From assembly GCF_020509005.1 (NCBI RefSeq), contig NC_063016.1:5332001-5396000 (forward strand): a stretch of 64,000 nt of DNA, read 5' to 3'. The translations under genes were made by a program, and so were the position numbers. This document shows, piece after piece, positions 1 through 10,443 of the stretch. This DNA is from Fulvia fulva. Taxonomy: Eukaryota; Ascomycota; Dothideomycetes; Mycosphaerellales; Mycosphaerellaceae. A model generated the notes under the pieces. It was not told the origin of the DNA and made no database searches. It saw only the letters and a program-made list of their open reading frames with translations. Position 1 is the first letter of the stretch, and every line of letters begins with the position of its first letter.

Positions 1-1850
1 GGTCGGTAGGTATACGCTTCTTGTCGAGCTTCTCGAGGGCGATGTCGATATCGCGGAGAGAGGCGGCGAAGACTTGAGCTTTAGGCTACTTAGTAGTAGT
101 AGTGAAGGTAGCGGCGTTCACCTAGAAGATCTTGGTATACTTAGGACCGCGCTAAGGCGGCGGAGAAGGCGGAGGTGCCGGAGGAACTTCTAGAGGGAAG
201 CTGATAGTAAGGGAAGTCTAGTCGATAATAGGTCGGTGTCGTCTAAACTAGGGGAGGCCGAGGATAAACTTCTAATGCGGTAGGGACGTAAGGAAGCTAG
301 TGATCGACATACGCTTGCCTCCGAGGGTGATTAACGTGTGTACAACATAAGTAATCTTACTAGTAGTAGTCTCCGTGCCGTCAAAGAGTTTAAGGGTACG
401 AAGGTACTTCAGTTCCTAGGGTTCGAGGTTAAGAGAGGTCGCGAGTTTATAGTCTATAAAAGACTCGCCTAGTGCGCCAGTGTCTATAAGAGTAAGATTA
501 GAAGAAGAGAGTTTCTTTAAGCCGATATTTACATTCGTAACGAACGGTTTATAAGCGTGGTCCTTGCCCGTCTCGTCGTATAGGTCTAGCTATACTATAT
601 TGATCCTTAACTTCTTTCCTCTCTTCACTTTCGGTAAACGTTGTTCTTGGTCTTTATCGCGTCGATAAGGAAGACCTAGGCTTTTTCCTGCTTAGCGGGA
701 GTAGTAGGAGTAGGCTCGATAGCGCCGACAGCGCCGCGAACCGGGTTGCGGGCGTTACGGGTAGCGAGCTACGGACAGTTAGCTACGATATAGCCTAGAC
801 CGCCGTAGTAGGTGTAGAGTCCGGCCTAGCGACGGCGAAGCTTCTCTTCGGGAGTAAGCTTACCGTTAACGAGGCCCTAGACTCTAGGGACGGCGGCACT
901 AGCGCTAAGATCTATAGCGTTACCTATAGAGACGGGAGGGAGAGCCGTAGGAGCGGCGGCGCCTAGTAGAGTAGCGAAGTGGCTTACGGGACTACGAGGC
1001 TAACGACCTTAAGAACGGGAAGCGAGGAGAGAGGCGGTGTGTTTCATGTTAGAGTCGAGGCGCTAGTAGGTCTCGACGAGCTTACGGAAGCTTATAGTAC
1101 TAACGTCCTTGTCCTCGAGGGCTCGAAGAAGCTCTACTAACAAACTACGGCGGAGAGTGCTCTTCTTAGTCTCTTCGTTATAGCCGGTGAACCCGATGTC
1201 GCGGTTGAAGGCCGCGAGGTACTCGGCGAAGCTCTTGTTCTTCTAGAGGAGGTTATAGATAGCGTTCTAGGCGGTAGCTCTACGGTCTGAATTACTAAAG
1301 GCAGCACGGAGGTCCTATATTAAGGTGAGGACGTCCGGGCAGCCGATAGTCTACGTGGCGTTGTCGATATAGTGTTGTACCTAAGCCGCGGCGTCTCCCC
1401 GAAGGAGGGAGAAGACGTACGTAACTTTGTCCTTCTCTTACGGAAAGTGGTCGGTATTAGCTAATAGCTTGATAGTAAGCTATGTCTTAAATGCCTCAAA
1501 CTTGCTCTTATTACCGTCGAACTCGTCTAGGTCGTTGACCTTCTTAGAGAAGTGCTAGCGGCGGTTGTCGTCGGCGTGCGGGGCGAGGCTCTAGAAGGTG
1601 TTTATAATACCTTAAAGGTATGTTACTTAGTTATTTGCTTACTCGACCTACTAGGCGGTCTCGCGGAAAGAGGAGACGGTGCGGTTGATAAGAGCGTAGG
1701 CGGTGTCAGGGTTAGCGTTTGCCTAGGCACCGAAGGTAGCGGCGTTCGAGAAGGGGATGTCAGTCTACTTACTAAAGTGGAATAGAGTGTCTTAGTTGTC
1801 GAGGTTGACACCTCTATCGGTAGCGTAGTCACCTATAAGGATGACTCGAG
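1..1850 (-). pseudogene. Ty3/Gypsy gag-protease remnant, RIP-degraded, cut by the window edge
   Basis: Reading the minus strand from about 1850 down gives a Gypsy Gag with many TAG stops. It contains the capsid-type stretch around 1550-1050 (FDGNKSKFEAFK, FSLLRGDAAA, ALEDKDVSTISFRKLVETY). A zinc knuckle at about 840-760 reads with Tyr in place of Cys (YYGGLGYIVANCP), which is what TGC/TGT to TAC/TAT mutation produces. A retroviral aspartic protease motif follows at about 500-440 (LIDTGALGESFIDYKLA). Reverse transcriptase would lie left of base 1 and is not in the window. In life this would have been a Gag-Pol precursor; here it cannot be translated. The family assignment is sure, the exact ends are not. 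Confidence 0.85.
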
Positions 1851-2236
1851 TAGTTAACGGTTTGTTAGTCTTTCGTGATGTTAGGGCGAGAGCCTGGCCT
1901 ATAAGATATAAGGGTAAGAGCGAGAATGTAGGTACAAAGTACAGATATAAAAGGGTATAGTATAATTGCTACATAAAACGAAAGACGAAGAAAGCAAGAG
2001 AGGCCTAGGGAAGGCCAGATATTTATACGCGACCCTCGCGAGTGCGTGTCCCCGCATCAATAGGGCTAACCCGTACGAAGCCGCGCTTAGTAGCTTTGCT
2101 CAAAACCTTATTCCAACCTGCCCTACGTTCCGAGTCTTCCACGTGCTTCTTCTAGGGTCCAGCGCAGTCGCGGGTACTCGCGGGAGTGCCGTGAGTCACA
2201 TAGTCATAAGCCGAAGTGAATCTGTTAAGGTTTAGT
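1851..2236 (-). repeat. Probable 5' LTR/leader of the Gypsy remnant
   Basis: This stretch lies directly upstream (minus strand) of the gag remnant. It starts near TGTTAG (about 1863) and ends near CTGTTAAG (2235), and has no coding sense on the minus strand. A 89-codon plus-strand frame at 1966-2235 has no recognisable domain and is probably chance. The right part (about 2085-2236) is much less mutated than the left. No second LTR copy is in the window, so the LTR call rests on position only. Confidence 0.4.
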
Positions 2237-2870
2237 AGAGGGGTGGATTTGGAGGGCTAGGTCCCGTAGTAAATATTACGGGGCATGTGATTCTTGGCGC
2301 TCACACACTAAGCTAGACTGTCACTTCTTGACGACTTCTGAGCACTCTGAGGCTCTTCTGTCCCTACCTTCTATACACTCTGTAGGGAGACCATGACATT
2401 AGGTATAATCCTCGAGCCGCGCTCGATACTAGAGAACTTTTTAATAAGATACTTCCTATCGAACGGGCCTTGCCCTACTAGTATTAGAGATTCCTAGTAA
2501 AGGGCCTTCCGCTTCTAATCTATATTACTATCTACTTTCGACTAAGGCCTCTCGTAAACGCTCGTATTAATAGGTCTTTTCTAGTTATCTTTTCGCTTAT
2601 ATATAGTAAATATATATACTCTTCTACCCGCTCCTGAAAAGGATAGGTAGGCGCTAGGTACGATAGGTAAGCCAAACTTATATACTATCTTCGGGCTAAT
2701 AATATTGACTTTAGATCCCTCGTTAAGTAAGGCTCGAGTCTAACCTTTACTAGTCCTAAGCTCGGTAACTACCTAAGGGCTAGGTACTATTACAAAATCC
2801 TCTAGTATACTAGAGAGACCGATCTTTTCAATATTCTCGTATAACTCGGCGGTAGGGATAGTATCCTCAC
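2237..2870 (-). pseudogene. Retroelement protease-like fragment
   Basis: The minus strand of about 2860-2290 reads as a long frame with few TAG stops. It includes a stretch resembling the active-site region of an LTR-retroelement aspartic protease (ALLNEGSKVNIISPKIVYKFGLPI, where families have LLDSGS/AxxNxI), with Asn where the catalytic Asp should be. Bases 2237-2400 are nearly free of RIP-type change, the rest heavily changed. The fragment is cut on the left-hand side of LINE A, whose 3' tail begins at 2871. Family is uncertain: it could be a separate Gypsy relative or a captured protease. Confidence 0.4.
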
Positions 2871-3049
2871 TATATAGATAGATAGATAATTCATTTACCC
2901 GTTATAGTGCCCTCCGGCCTATACGGGTTTATGTCTATATATGTTACTGTATAAGGTAGGAAACCTGTTCCTAGGTAAAAACCTCCTCTCCTTCTCTAAT
3001 AGCTTCCTTGCCATGAGTTCTCAGTTTTCCTTCTATTAGGGTGCACTAG

Positions 3050-6000
3050 TGTCATGGTGGTTAGCCTCTGACTACCTTGTCTGTAACCCTAGAGTTGTCC
3101 CCCTCTTCCTGCTCTCCTCCTCCTTCTTTCTCTCCTCAATCCATCTCTCTGTTTCCCTAGTAAGAGAGAACTGCTCCAAAAATCCTTGGTGGATGATCCA
3201 CCTTGTAATTCTCTAGAGGTCTCCCTTATTGCTGATCATGGCTTAGAAGTTTCTGTTCCTTGCCCTTGCCCTCTATTCACCTCTCCCTGTACTCCATTCT
3301 TTGCAAACTAGAAGTCTATGTTCGACATTCTGGGACAGGTAGCCGCATGGGCAACTCTTGTCTTTGATACCTAGGACTTTTCTCTGATGCAGGTATGCCC
3401 TGACTCCGATGTGTTCAGAGCGGATTTGTATTGCTATGCTTGCTTCTGACCTGGTCAGGTCTGAGTACAGTAGGTAGTTGTAGCTACCAAACTGTTGGAG
3501 TGCCTTTGGGGTTCCTAGCCTCTGTGGGGTTCTTGTCCATTCAGTCTTCTAGAGGAGTCCTGCCATCCTTTCAGCTAGAGACTGTTGCTTCTTCCCTTAG
3601 CTGGCTGCTGATCCTCTCCCTTAAGCCCTTCTGTCCTGTTCCTGCTGGGCTAGGTGCAGCTGTTCTGTTAGTTCTTTGAACTTCTGCAGGTCCTGCTGCT
3701 TCTGTGGGGCTGGATTGGGTCTTGCTTGTCTGTGCCTTCTTGTGCACTGGCTGCTGATTTTGTTGACTGCCTTCTAGATTACTAGCTAGGCTGGGTATGC
3801 AGACGTCTTTCCTGCATACTGGTATCTCAACCCTTGAAGGTAGAGCTTGGCTAGTGGGGAGCCAGACTCCATTTCGACCACCCTTGTTAGAGTTGACTTG
3901 TATGCTCTAAGCACCTTTTTCAGACAGGAGGCTTGGGCTCTGCTAATGGGATCTGCAATTCTCTTTGGGATCTTGTCTTGGGCTGACCAGATCTGGGCTC
4001 TATATAGCATGGCTAGCTTCACAATGGCCTTGTACATAACCTTTGCTTTCGCAAATGTGGCTCCCTATGTAGAGGCTATAAGCCTGTCAATTGATTGCCT
4101 GTTGTTGTCTGCTCTTGCCTGTGCTTTCTTGACCTGTGGTCCCCAGCTGAGCTTTGGATCCAGCCATATTCCTAGCACCCTTAATTCACTTGAGGGTTCT
4201 GTTGTGTGTCCCTGAATGGTGATTGGGGCTTGCATATTCTGTCTATTTCTGGCTCTACTGAAGTGGATGAGTTGATACTTCTCTGGGGCAAATCTGGCTC
4301 TATATTTCCTGGCCCATTCCTCACATTCCTTGTGTTTCTTCTGCAAGATTCTGCAGTTCTCTTCTGTGCTGTCTGACCAGGCTAGGATGTTTGTGTCTTC
4401 CACAAACCCTGAGGCTGATGTGTTTCTGGAGTTTAGCTTTGCTGGCAGGTCTGCCATAAAGAGGAGAAACAGGATTGGAGACATTGTTGATCCCTGTGGG
4501 ATTCCTGTCTCTGTAGGCATGCTGTCAGATTTGTATCTGCCCAGTCTTAGTCTTGTGGTTCTACCTCTAAGGAAGGACTAGATGAACTGGACTGTCCAGT
4601 TGGGGATAGCCTTCTGTTTTAGGATGTGGATCAGCCTCTGGTGTGAAACATTGTCAAAGGCTCCTAATATGTCTAGTGAGAGGAGTGTGGCTGCTTTGTT
4701 GTTCCTAAAGTGCCATAGAGTCTTGATCTGCTCTGTAACAAGTTCCACAGCTGTTAGTATTGATCTTTGTTTCCTGCCTCCTATCTGTTCTTCAGGAAGG
4801 ATTCCATGTTCTTCAGCTAGGTTTGTCAGCCTTTCTGCTATGATCTTTTCCAGCAGTCTGCCTAGTGTGTTGAGCAAGGCAATAGGTCTGTATGCCTTTA
4901 GCTTTGTGTAGTCCTCTTTCTGTGGTTCTCTCAAGACCACAGTCAGTGACTCCTTGAAGTGTTTAGGGCAGTGTCCTTGGGCCATGCACTGTGAAAAGAT
5001 GTTTGACAGTGCAGGGGAGATCTGGTCCTTGTATGTCTTGATAAACAAGTTTGGAATCCCATCTGGTCCTGGGGCCTTGTTTCCTAAGAGTCTCTTAATG
5101 ATGCTCTTGATCTCTCCCTCTCCCACTGTGCAGGATTGCTCTAGTGGTGTTGGATACACACTGCCCTCCAGATCCTGCAGGTCAGCTTCTACCTGTGTGC
5201 CAAAGAAATGTTTCCCCAATGCCTGTGCCTTTCCTGGGAGAGTGTGTTGGATTACTCCTTCCTAGTCTTCAATGTTTGGAAACTGGGGCAGCATGTTTCT
5301 GTCCTGTGTGGGTTGTCTTGCCCACTTTGCTAGTTTCCACATCTTCTCAGGATTCTGGGTAATGGATCCAACTGTTGACCTCCACTCCAGCATCTTGTCC
5401 CTCTTGATCTGGGCCTTCTTGTCTCTGGTTGCCTGGTTGTATCTGTCCTATGCTTCCTAGGAGTGACTCTGGGTAAGGGCTCTCCTGGCCTGCCTGGCTG
5501 CCTTGACCTTCTCTGAGCATTCCTTTGTCCAGAATGGCTTCTGGTACAGTGACTGTTTCTTTTCTCTAGTGTGGGCTGCTGCAGTTTCCTGCATTGTTCT
5601 AACCAGTTCTGCCACTGCTTGGTCTATGTCTAAGGCTGTTTCCAGTCTCCTAGTCTCTAGTCCAGCTAGCTTCTGTTCTAGGTCTTGTCTGATCTGTTCC
5701 TAGTTGGCTGCCTTCCAGGCCAGCTAAGGTTCTAGGTCTCCTTCCTGCTGTGTCTGTGTTTCAAACTCCACCTGAATTGGGAGGTGATCTGATGAGGACT
5801 CCAAGTCCTGGTTAACCCAGCATCTGGTGACCTTCTGCTGCAGGTCATGTGATGCAAAGCATAGGTCAATGGTGCTTGAGCTTGCTCTCTGTGACCAGGT
5901 AGTTAGGCCCTTTGGGGTAACTAGGTGCATGTTGTTGCTTTAGGTAGTGGAGAGGAGTCTGTTAGCTAGGAAGTGATGGGCAGGTGCAAAGTCTGATCCC

Positions 6001-6480
6001 TATGTAGGATAGTGCAAGTTGAAGTCTCCCAGCACGATGTGTTGGGAGTCACTCTACAAGATGTCTGGCAGCTGTTGTAGTGTGCCCAGCTGGGTGCTGC
6101 TTCTGGAGCTGGGGGGTGGGTTGTATACACTGTGGATGTGGATGCTGCCTTGGTTAGTGTTGAGTCTGACTGAGGTGATGTCTCCCCCTTCCTATTGGAT
6201 TTGTTCCCAGCTGTCTGTTGCCATCTCTTTGCTGATGTACATGCATATTCTAGGGGTGCCTTGTTTGGCTAGGAGTGTGTGATACCTTAGGTCGTTAGCA
6301 GTAGATGGTCTGTTAGATTTGCTATTGATCCAAGGTTCCTAGACTATAATGACTAGGTGTTTCTTTGGGTCCAGTGCTTGGAGAAAGCTTCTCTGGACCT
6401 TGTGCTGGCTTTTGTTGACGTTGTACTGGATAGTGGTAAGATTAGGTGTCTCAATCATGACTCATCCATGCTGGTCTCCT
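3050..6480 (-). pseudogene. LINE A ORF2, endonuclease-reverse transcriptase
   Basis: Domains in order on the minus strand: APE-type endonuclease (about 6430-5740; YNVNKSKD near the start, IVLGDFNLHYPT at about 6040, SSDHLPIQVEF at about 5790), reverse transcriptase (about 5200-4050; NKAPGPDGIPN, RPIALLNTLGRLLEKI, LSLDILGAFDNVSHQRL, GIPQGSTMSPILF), a thumb-like region (4037-3786) and a C-terminal zinc knuckle (about 3370-3310; CPCGYLSQNVEHRLLVC). The polymerase motif reads FVED at 4393-4407 where relatives have FVDD. No RNase H triad is visible between thumb and knuckle. All open pieces (5930, 5219, 4520 and 4037 starts) share one frame and are separated by TAG. Confidence 0.85.
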
Positions 6481-7720
6481 GCTGGTCTTCTCGTGCTTCC
6501 TGCTGCTGGCTGCTATTTGGGATTGTGGTAAGGTTGAGCCTGCTTTGTGACGGGTCTCTTCCTGCAACCACAATTGATTTTGGTCTACCCATAGCAGGGT
6601 GGCCTTGGGCCTGTGTGGTCTCTTCTGTTCTGCCTCTTTTCAGAGGGTTGTAGACAGTCCTTAGGGGTTCTTGGGTGATTGTCCCTGTCTGGAATCTGAT
6701 AGGGGTGTTGATCCTGGCTTCTCTTGCCCTCCTCTTTGCCTCAATCCTAGCTGTGCAGTCTTGGGACCAGGAAGGGTGTTTCTTTCCACAGCATGCACAT
6801 CTGGCTTCACTCTTTGGGGCTGTGCAATTCTGTACTTTGTGGCTACCAGCACAGTGGGAACAAGTGTCCTTTTGGCTTGGGCATCTAGTAGAGATATGAC
6901 CATACTGTTGGCACTTGAAACATTGCAGTAGTCTGTGGGTGCTTCTATGGATTTCTGTGTCCATTCTTTCGCATTCCTAGAAGATGCCCTTGTCAAGCAC
7001 GGTGTTTGCCTGTTCTACAGTGCCTATTCAGAGCACTAGAGAAGACTCTCTCTTTGTGTCCTTTGTCTTTCTGTTGACCCATACTGCTTTTGTGATCTGT
7101 AGCCCTGGGCATACAGCCTGGTTCTGGTCCTGCAGCCTCTTAAGGTCTCCTTCAATGTCAAACTTTGTGGTCATCCTATAGGCAATAACCATATTTTGTT
7201 GGTGTGAGACCTTAGCCGTCTTGCCTAGTTTGACTGTCCACTCCTTCTGTGTCTCTAGCCTCTTCCTGTCTTGCTCCTATGCTGTGAACAGCTTAAGGAC
7301 ACCTCCCTTCTCTTTCCTGGCTCCAATGATGCCTTGTATCCCAATCTTCTGTATGATCTCCTTGCCTGATAGGCCCTCAATCTCTTTCTGCTCTTGCTGG
7401 TCGGAAATGTAGACCTTGATAGCTGTTTTCTGGGGGGGAGGGTTTTGGGATACAACTGCTGCCCAGGTTGGTTGGCTTAGTTTCTGGCCTTCCTATGTCC
7501 TCTTCTTTGCTGCTGCTGCTACTGTCCTGTTAATGATCTGTCCTGTTTGGCTCCTTAGTGCCTTTAGCCCTCTAAGGAGCTCCAAAATCATCCCCTTAAG
7601 TGCTCTTTCTAGGTGCTCGCCATCTCCTGCCATTACTATTGTTTCTGCCTTCCTGTAGACCTCCTTCCACTCGTTACTCTCCTGCTCCTAGTCGTTTCCT
7701 GCGATCGCTATCATCGTGTC
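6455..7720 (-). pseudogene. LINE A ORF1, Gag-like RNA-binding protein
   Basis: In one minus-strand frame the product runs from an N-terminal segment at about 7680 (EWKEVYRKAETIVMAGDGEH) through the linker (KVYISDQQEQKEIEGLSGKE) and a middle domain (TAKVSHQQNMVIAYRMTTKF) to a set of CCHC-type zinc knuckles near the C-terminus (LLQCFKCQQYGHISTRCPS, CSHCAGSHKVQNCTA, CACCGKKHPSWSQDC). Tad1-clade ORF1 proteins bind the LINE transcript in a ribonucleoprotein. The longest open piece is 6964-6455 (169 codons). Upstream, several TAG codons stand where CAG (Gln) is expected. The stop at 6455 overlaps the start of ORF2, as is usual in this clade. Confidence 0.8.
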
Positions 7721-7798
7721 TAGACTAACTCCGCCGAGTTATTTAGCGCTATATATAAGGCAGAGGTTCTTAGTCTCTAGGAGATAGTATAGGTACTA

Positions 7799-8931
7799 AC
7801 GTGCTTTACTACCGCGCGGGCCACACCACCGAGCGGGCCACTTTTGCTAAGAACCGTACCACTTCTACAGATACAGCTATACAACAACTATTATAGCGTG
7901 TATTGTCTTCAAACGAGGCCAAACTGACCTTAGCTGTCTAGGCCACGAAACGCGACGCGATAATCACGAATCGACTTACTATAAAGGTATACGACGCGTC
8001 TCGAACTACACTAGGGTATTGATTGAATAGACGACCTCCTCGGGGTGACTACGAGCCTAATTCGAAGAAGCTTATAGAGCTAGAAGAGAGGGTAATACTT
8101 GAGTACATACTCGAGCTAGATCTTAGAGGTTTCCCGCTATTAAAGGCTAGTGTACGAGTAATGGCCGATTCATTACTATAAGAGAAGGGTCTTAAGCCCG
8201 CTAGTCTCAATTAGACAGACAGGTTTATTAGGCGGTATCGTGAGCTAAAGGTTCGTACAATACGTAGATACGATCGTTAGCGAGCCCTAATAGAAGATCT
8301 AGACGTTATCGAGAAGTAGTTCTTACTTATACGTAATATAAAGGAGAAGTATAGCATCCTTAACTAGGGCACCTACGACTTCGACGAGATAGGGTTTATA
8401 ATAGGTGTTATTACGTCCTAGAGCGTCGTTACGGGTTTAGAAAGGCGTAGTAGAAAGAGGAAGGTCGTTTAATAGGGTAATAGAGAGGGAGTAGAGAGAT
8501 AGCGTATTAGATAGCTCTTATACGAAGCGAGATTAGTAAGCTACGCAAGTCTAACGAGGCCCTTATATAGCGGAAAGCACGAAAGCGCAAGTACATTCAG
8601 TCTAGAGGGTCTCTAACCTTCGATAAAGCGTCGCAATTAATACCTCTAGAGGATACTAGGAGGTAGGAAGTGAGTAGAGAGTCGCTAGATAGTGTTCGGC
8701 TAGTACTAAGGCTACGACGCTATAAGCGATATAACGAGTCGGGGCATAACGTACGTACCTATTAAGTAGACTCGCTAGATAGCGAAGAATCTGAAGAGGA
8801 ATTGTCCTCCTAGTAACGATTCTATAGGATGTCGTCGTATTAAGATACCGTTGTAATTAAAGTAGAAGTAGTATAGTTCTTAGTAAAAGTGGCCCGCTCG
8901 GTAGTATAGCCCGCTCGGTAGTAAAGTACGT
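7799..8931 (+). mobile_element. Fot1/Pogo-like DNA transposon, internally deleted
   Basis: Bounded by inverted repeats (acgtgctttactacc... at 7799 and its RIPed complement ending ...gtaaagtacgt at 8931) and a TA target duplication (7797-7798, 8932-8933). Each end holds two copies of the 13-mer ctaccgagcgggc or a mutated form. The plus strand starts a Fot1-type transposase at about 7892 (MSSNEAKLTLAV), with HTH/CENP-B-like regions and the first catalytic Asp region (YDFDEIGFIIGVIT at about 8380). At about 8478 it jumps to the C-terminal part. Against the full copy at 57392-59257 about 733 bp are missing, including the second and third catalytic Asp motifs. It is therefore a non-autonomous derivative that also carries TAG stops. 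Confidence 0.85.
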
Positions 8932-8933
8932 TA

Positions 8934-9574
8934 ATCTATAAGCTTAAGGTATGTCTTAGTTAGCTTAGTTAGATACTACGATAGTATAGATAAGGAAAAG
9001 GCGATATTAGGCCGCGTATATATAGCGGCGAAGTTAAGGAATCCTATACGTTATTAGTACGTAAGGATAGTAATAGAGGTAGGTTAATAACCCTCTAGAA
9101 CGGTCTAACTAAGGTATTAATCTACTAGTACTATCGTTTTGCGTATATTAGTAGATATACTAAACATAACGGCTAGCTTCTTAATATAGTCTTCTTAAGA
9201 GAGCTATAGTAAGCGCTTGTTTTAATCGCGCGTAACCTTGATTCCTATGAACTAGAAGAGATTACTAAGCTCGTATATCTCGTACTTAGTAAGTAGCCGC
9301 TACTTAATATTAGTAGTATAGGCGTTATACTTACGGTAGTAGAGTATAACTAGGTTATTAATATAAAAGAAGAATATAACCTTATTGTTATAGTAGATAT
9401 ATTTAAAGTCTAATAGGAGTACTAGTCTAAGAGAGGCTAGCGTCTTAGTAAGGGGGTTATACTATAATAAAGGGAACTCCTTTAGACCGTAAAGGGCCTT
9501 AACTAGCTTAAGAGCGTGTCTATAAGATAGTCTATCGATTATAGGAGGTGGTTATAGATATATAGTATATAGTA
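8934..9574. other. RIP-degraded sequence, not recognised
   Basis: Strongly TpA-rich sequence between the Fot1 copy and the LINE fragment. The plus strand has a coding-like stretch around 9280-9570, broken by TAG, with no motif I can assign. It may be the outer 5' flank of LINE A or an unrelated old element. Confidence 0.4.
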
Positions 9575-10443
9575 GGTCCTAGGGACTACGGACCTCCTAC
9601 TTAGGCAAGTCGGCACAGTACCTAGTATAGAAGGTCATCGCTAGTGTAGTCGTAAGGGCCCGCGAATTAGTACTAGCGTATAGGGGCATTCGACCCGGAA
9701 ACGAGCCGAACTACCGGGTAAGGGACGAACAGCTAGCAATATAATAGGAAGGTAAGAAATCGTTTATAGAGCAACTATAGAAAGAGAGGTAGAACAACTA
9801 GGTTATAGGGCATAGTGGACGCCCTTAGCTAGCGGGACAACCTAAGGAATAGTCAGCTACAAAATCCGCGGTCAAGCACCCCCCGAAGCTTATCTACTAC
9901 CGCCTTACGAGGGCATAGAGTAGTATAGTAACCTAACTACGAAGCGAACACATCGGCCTCTAGGGGTACCTATTATAGAGGAAGGTTCTAGGATACACGA
10001 ATACTAGCTACCCCTACGGCTATCGCTCCTAGAAAGTACGGCACGTACTCCTCGTCTGTCCGAGGTGGTCGCTAGGAAGGGGGGAGTAGATAGTAAAGGC
10101 GAGGAACCGGACGATTAGGGTACTTCTTAACAACGCTAAGGACCTACGGCGCATTACGAACTAGATACTAGAGAAGGGCTAGCTAGAATAGTACCGCCTA
10201 GTAGGAGTAGTATAGGAAGAGAGGACACGACGTAGCGCGACGAGACCGGCTAGGAGCGGGGGCTAACGGGGTAGTGACATAGACTACGTACGTTCAGAGG
10301 GAAAGCTAAACTAGATAAGGAGTAGTCGGGGGCGGGAAGGGTTTTCACCTATTCGGGTTTCCCTTTGTATATAACAATAGATATATACCTATATAGGCCG
10401 GATAGGGTCCTAGAACAGGGGAATAACAAATCTATCTATCTAT
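9575..10443 (+). mobile_element. 5'-truncated 3' end of a family F LINE
   Basis: This plus-strand fragment matches, as reverse complement, the 3' end of the LINE at 25198-30190 from about 26065 down to its tail. It encodes the end of ORF2, including the C-terminal zinc-knuckle region (about 9990-10060; PYGYRSQKVRHVLLVCP), then the 3' UTR motif ggaagggttttcacctattc and an (ATCT)n tail at about 10428-10441. Truncation at the 5' end is typical of LINE insertion. TAG stops are frequent. Confidence 0.8.

Larger units (their letters stand above)
2871..7796 (-). mobile_element. LINE A, Tad1-like non-LTR retrotransposon, lightly RIPed
   Basis: A minus-strand two-ORF LINE: ORF1 (zinc-knuckle Gag-like) at about 7720-6455, ORF2 (APE endonuclease, reverse transcriptase, C-terminal knuckle) at about 6470-3050, then a 3' UTR with the motif GGAAACCTG...GGTAAAAACC and a GATA-type tetranucleotide tail at 2871-2888. 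Both ORFs keep one frame throughout and are broken only by scattered TAG codons, so decay is by point mutation rather than indels. The 5' end is interrupted by the Fot1 insertion at 7799. The outer 80-100 bases at each end are heavily RIPed while the body is nearly clean. Confidence 0.85.

Noticed and set aside
1966..2235. 89-codon plus-strand gene
   Set aside because: Lies in the presumed LTR/leader, has no domain and its first half is RIPed.
3431..7658. Many plus-strand frames of 60-120 codons through LINE A
   Set aside because: They are antisense to a recognised ORF1/ORF2 and have Cys/Ser/Leu-rich translations without domains.
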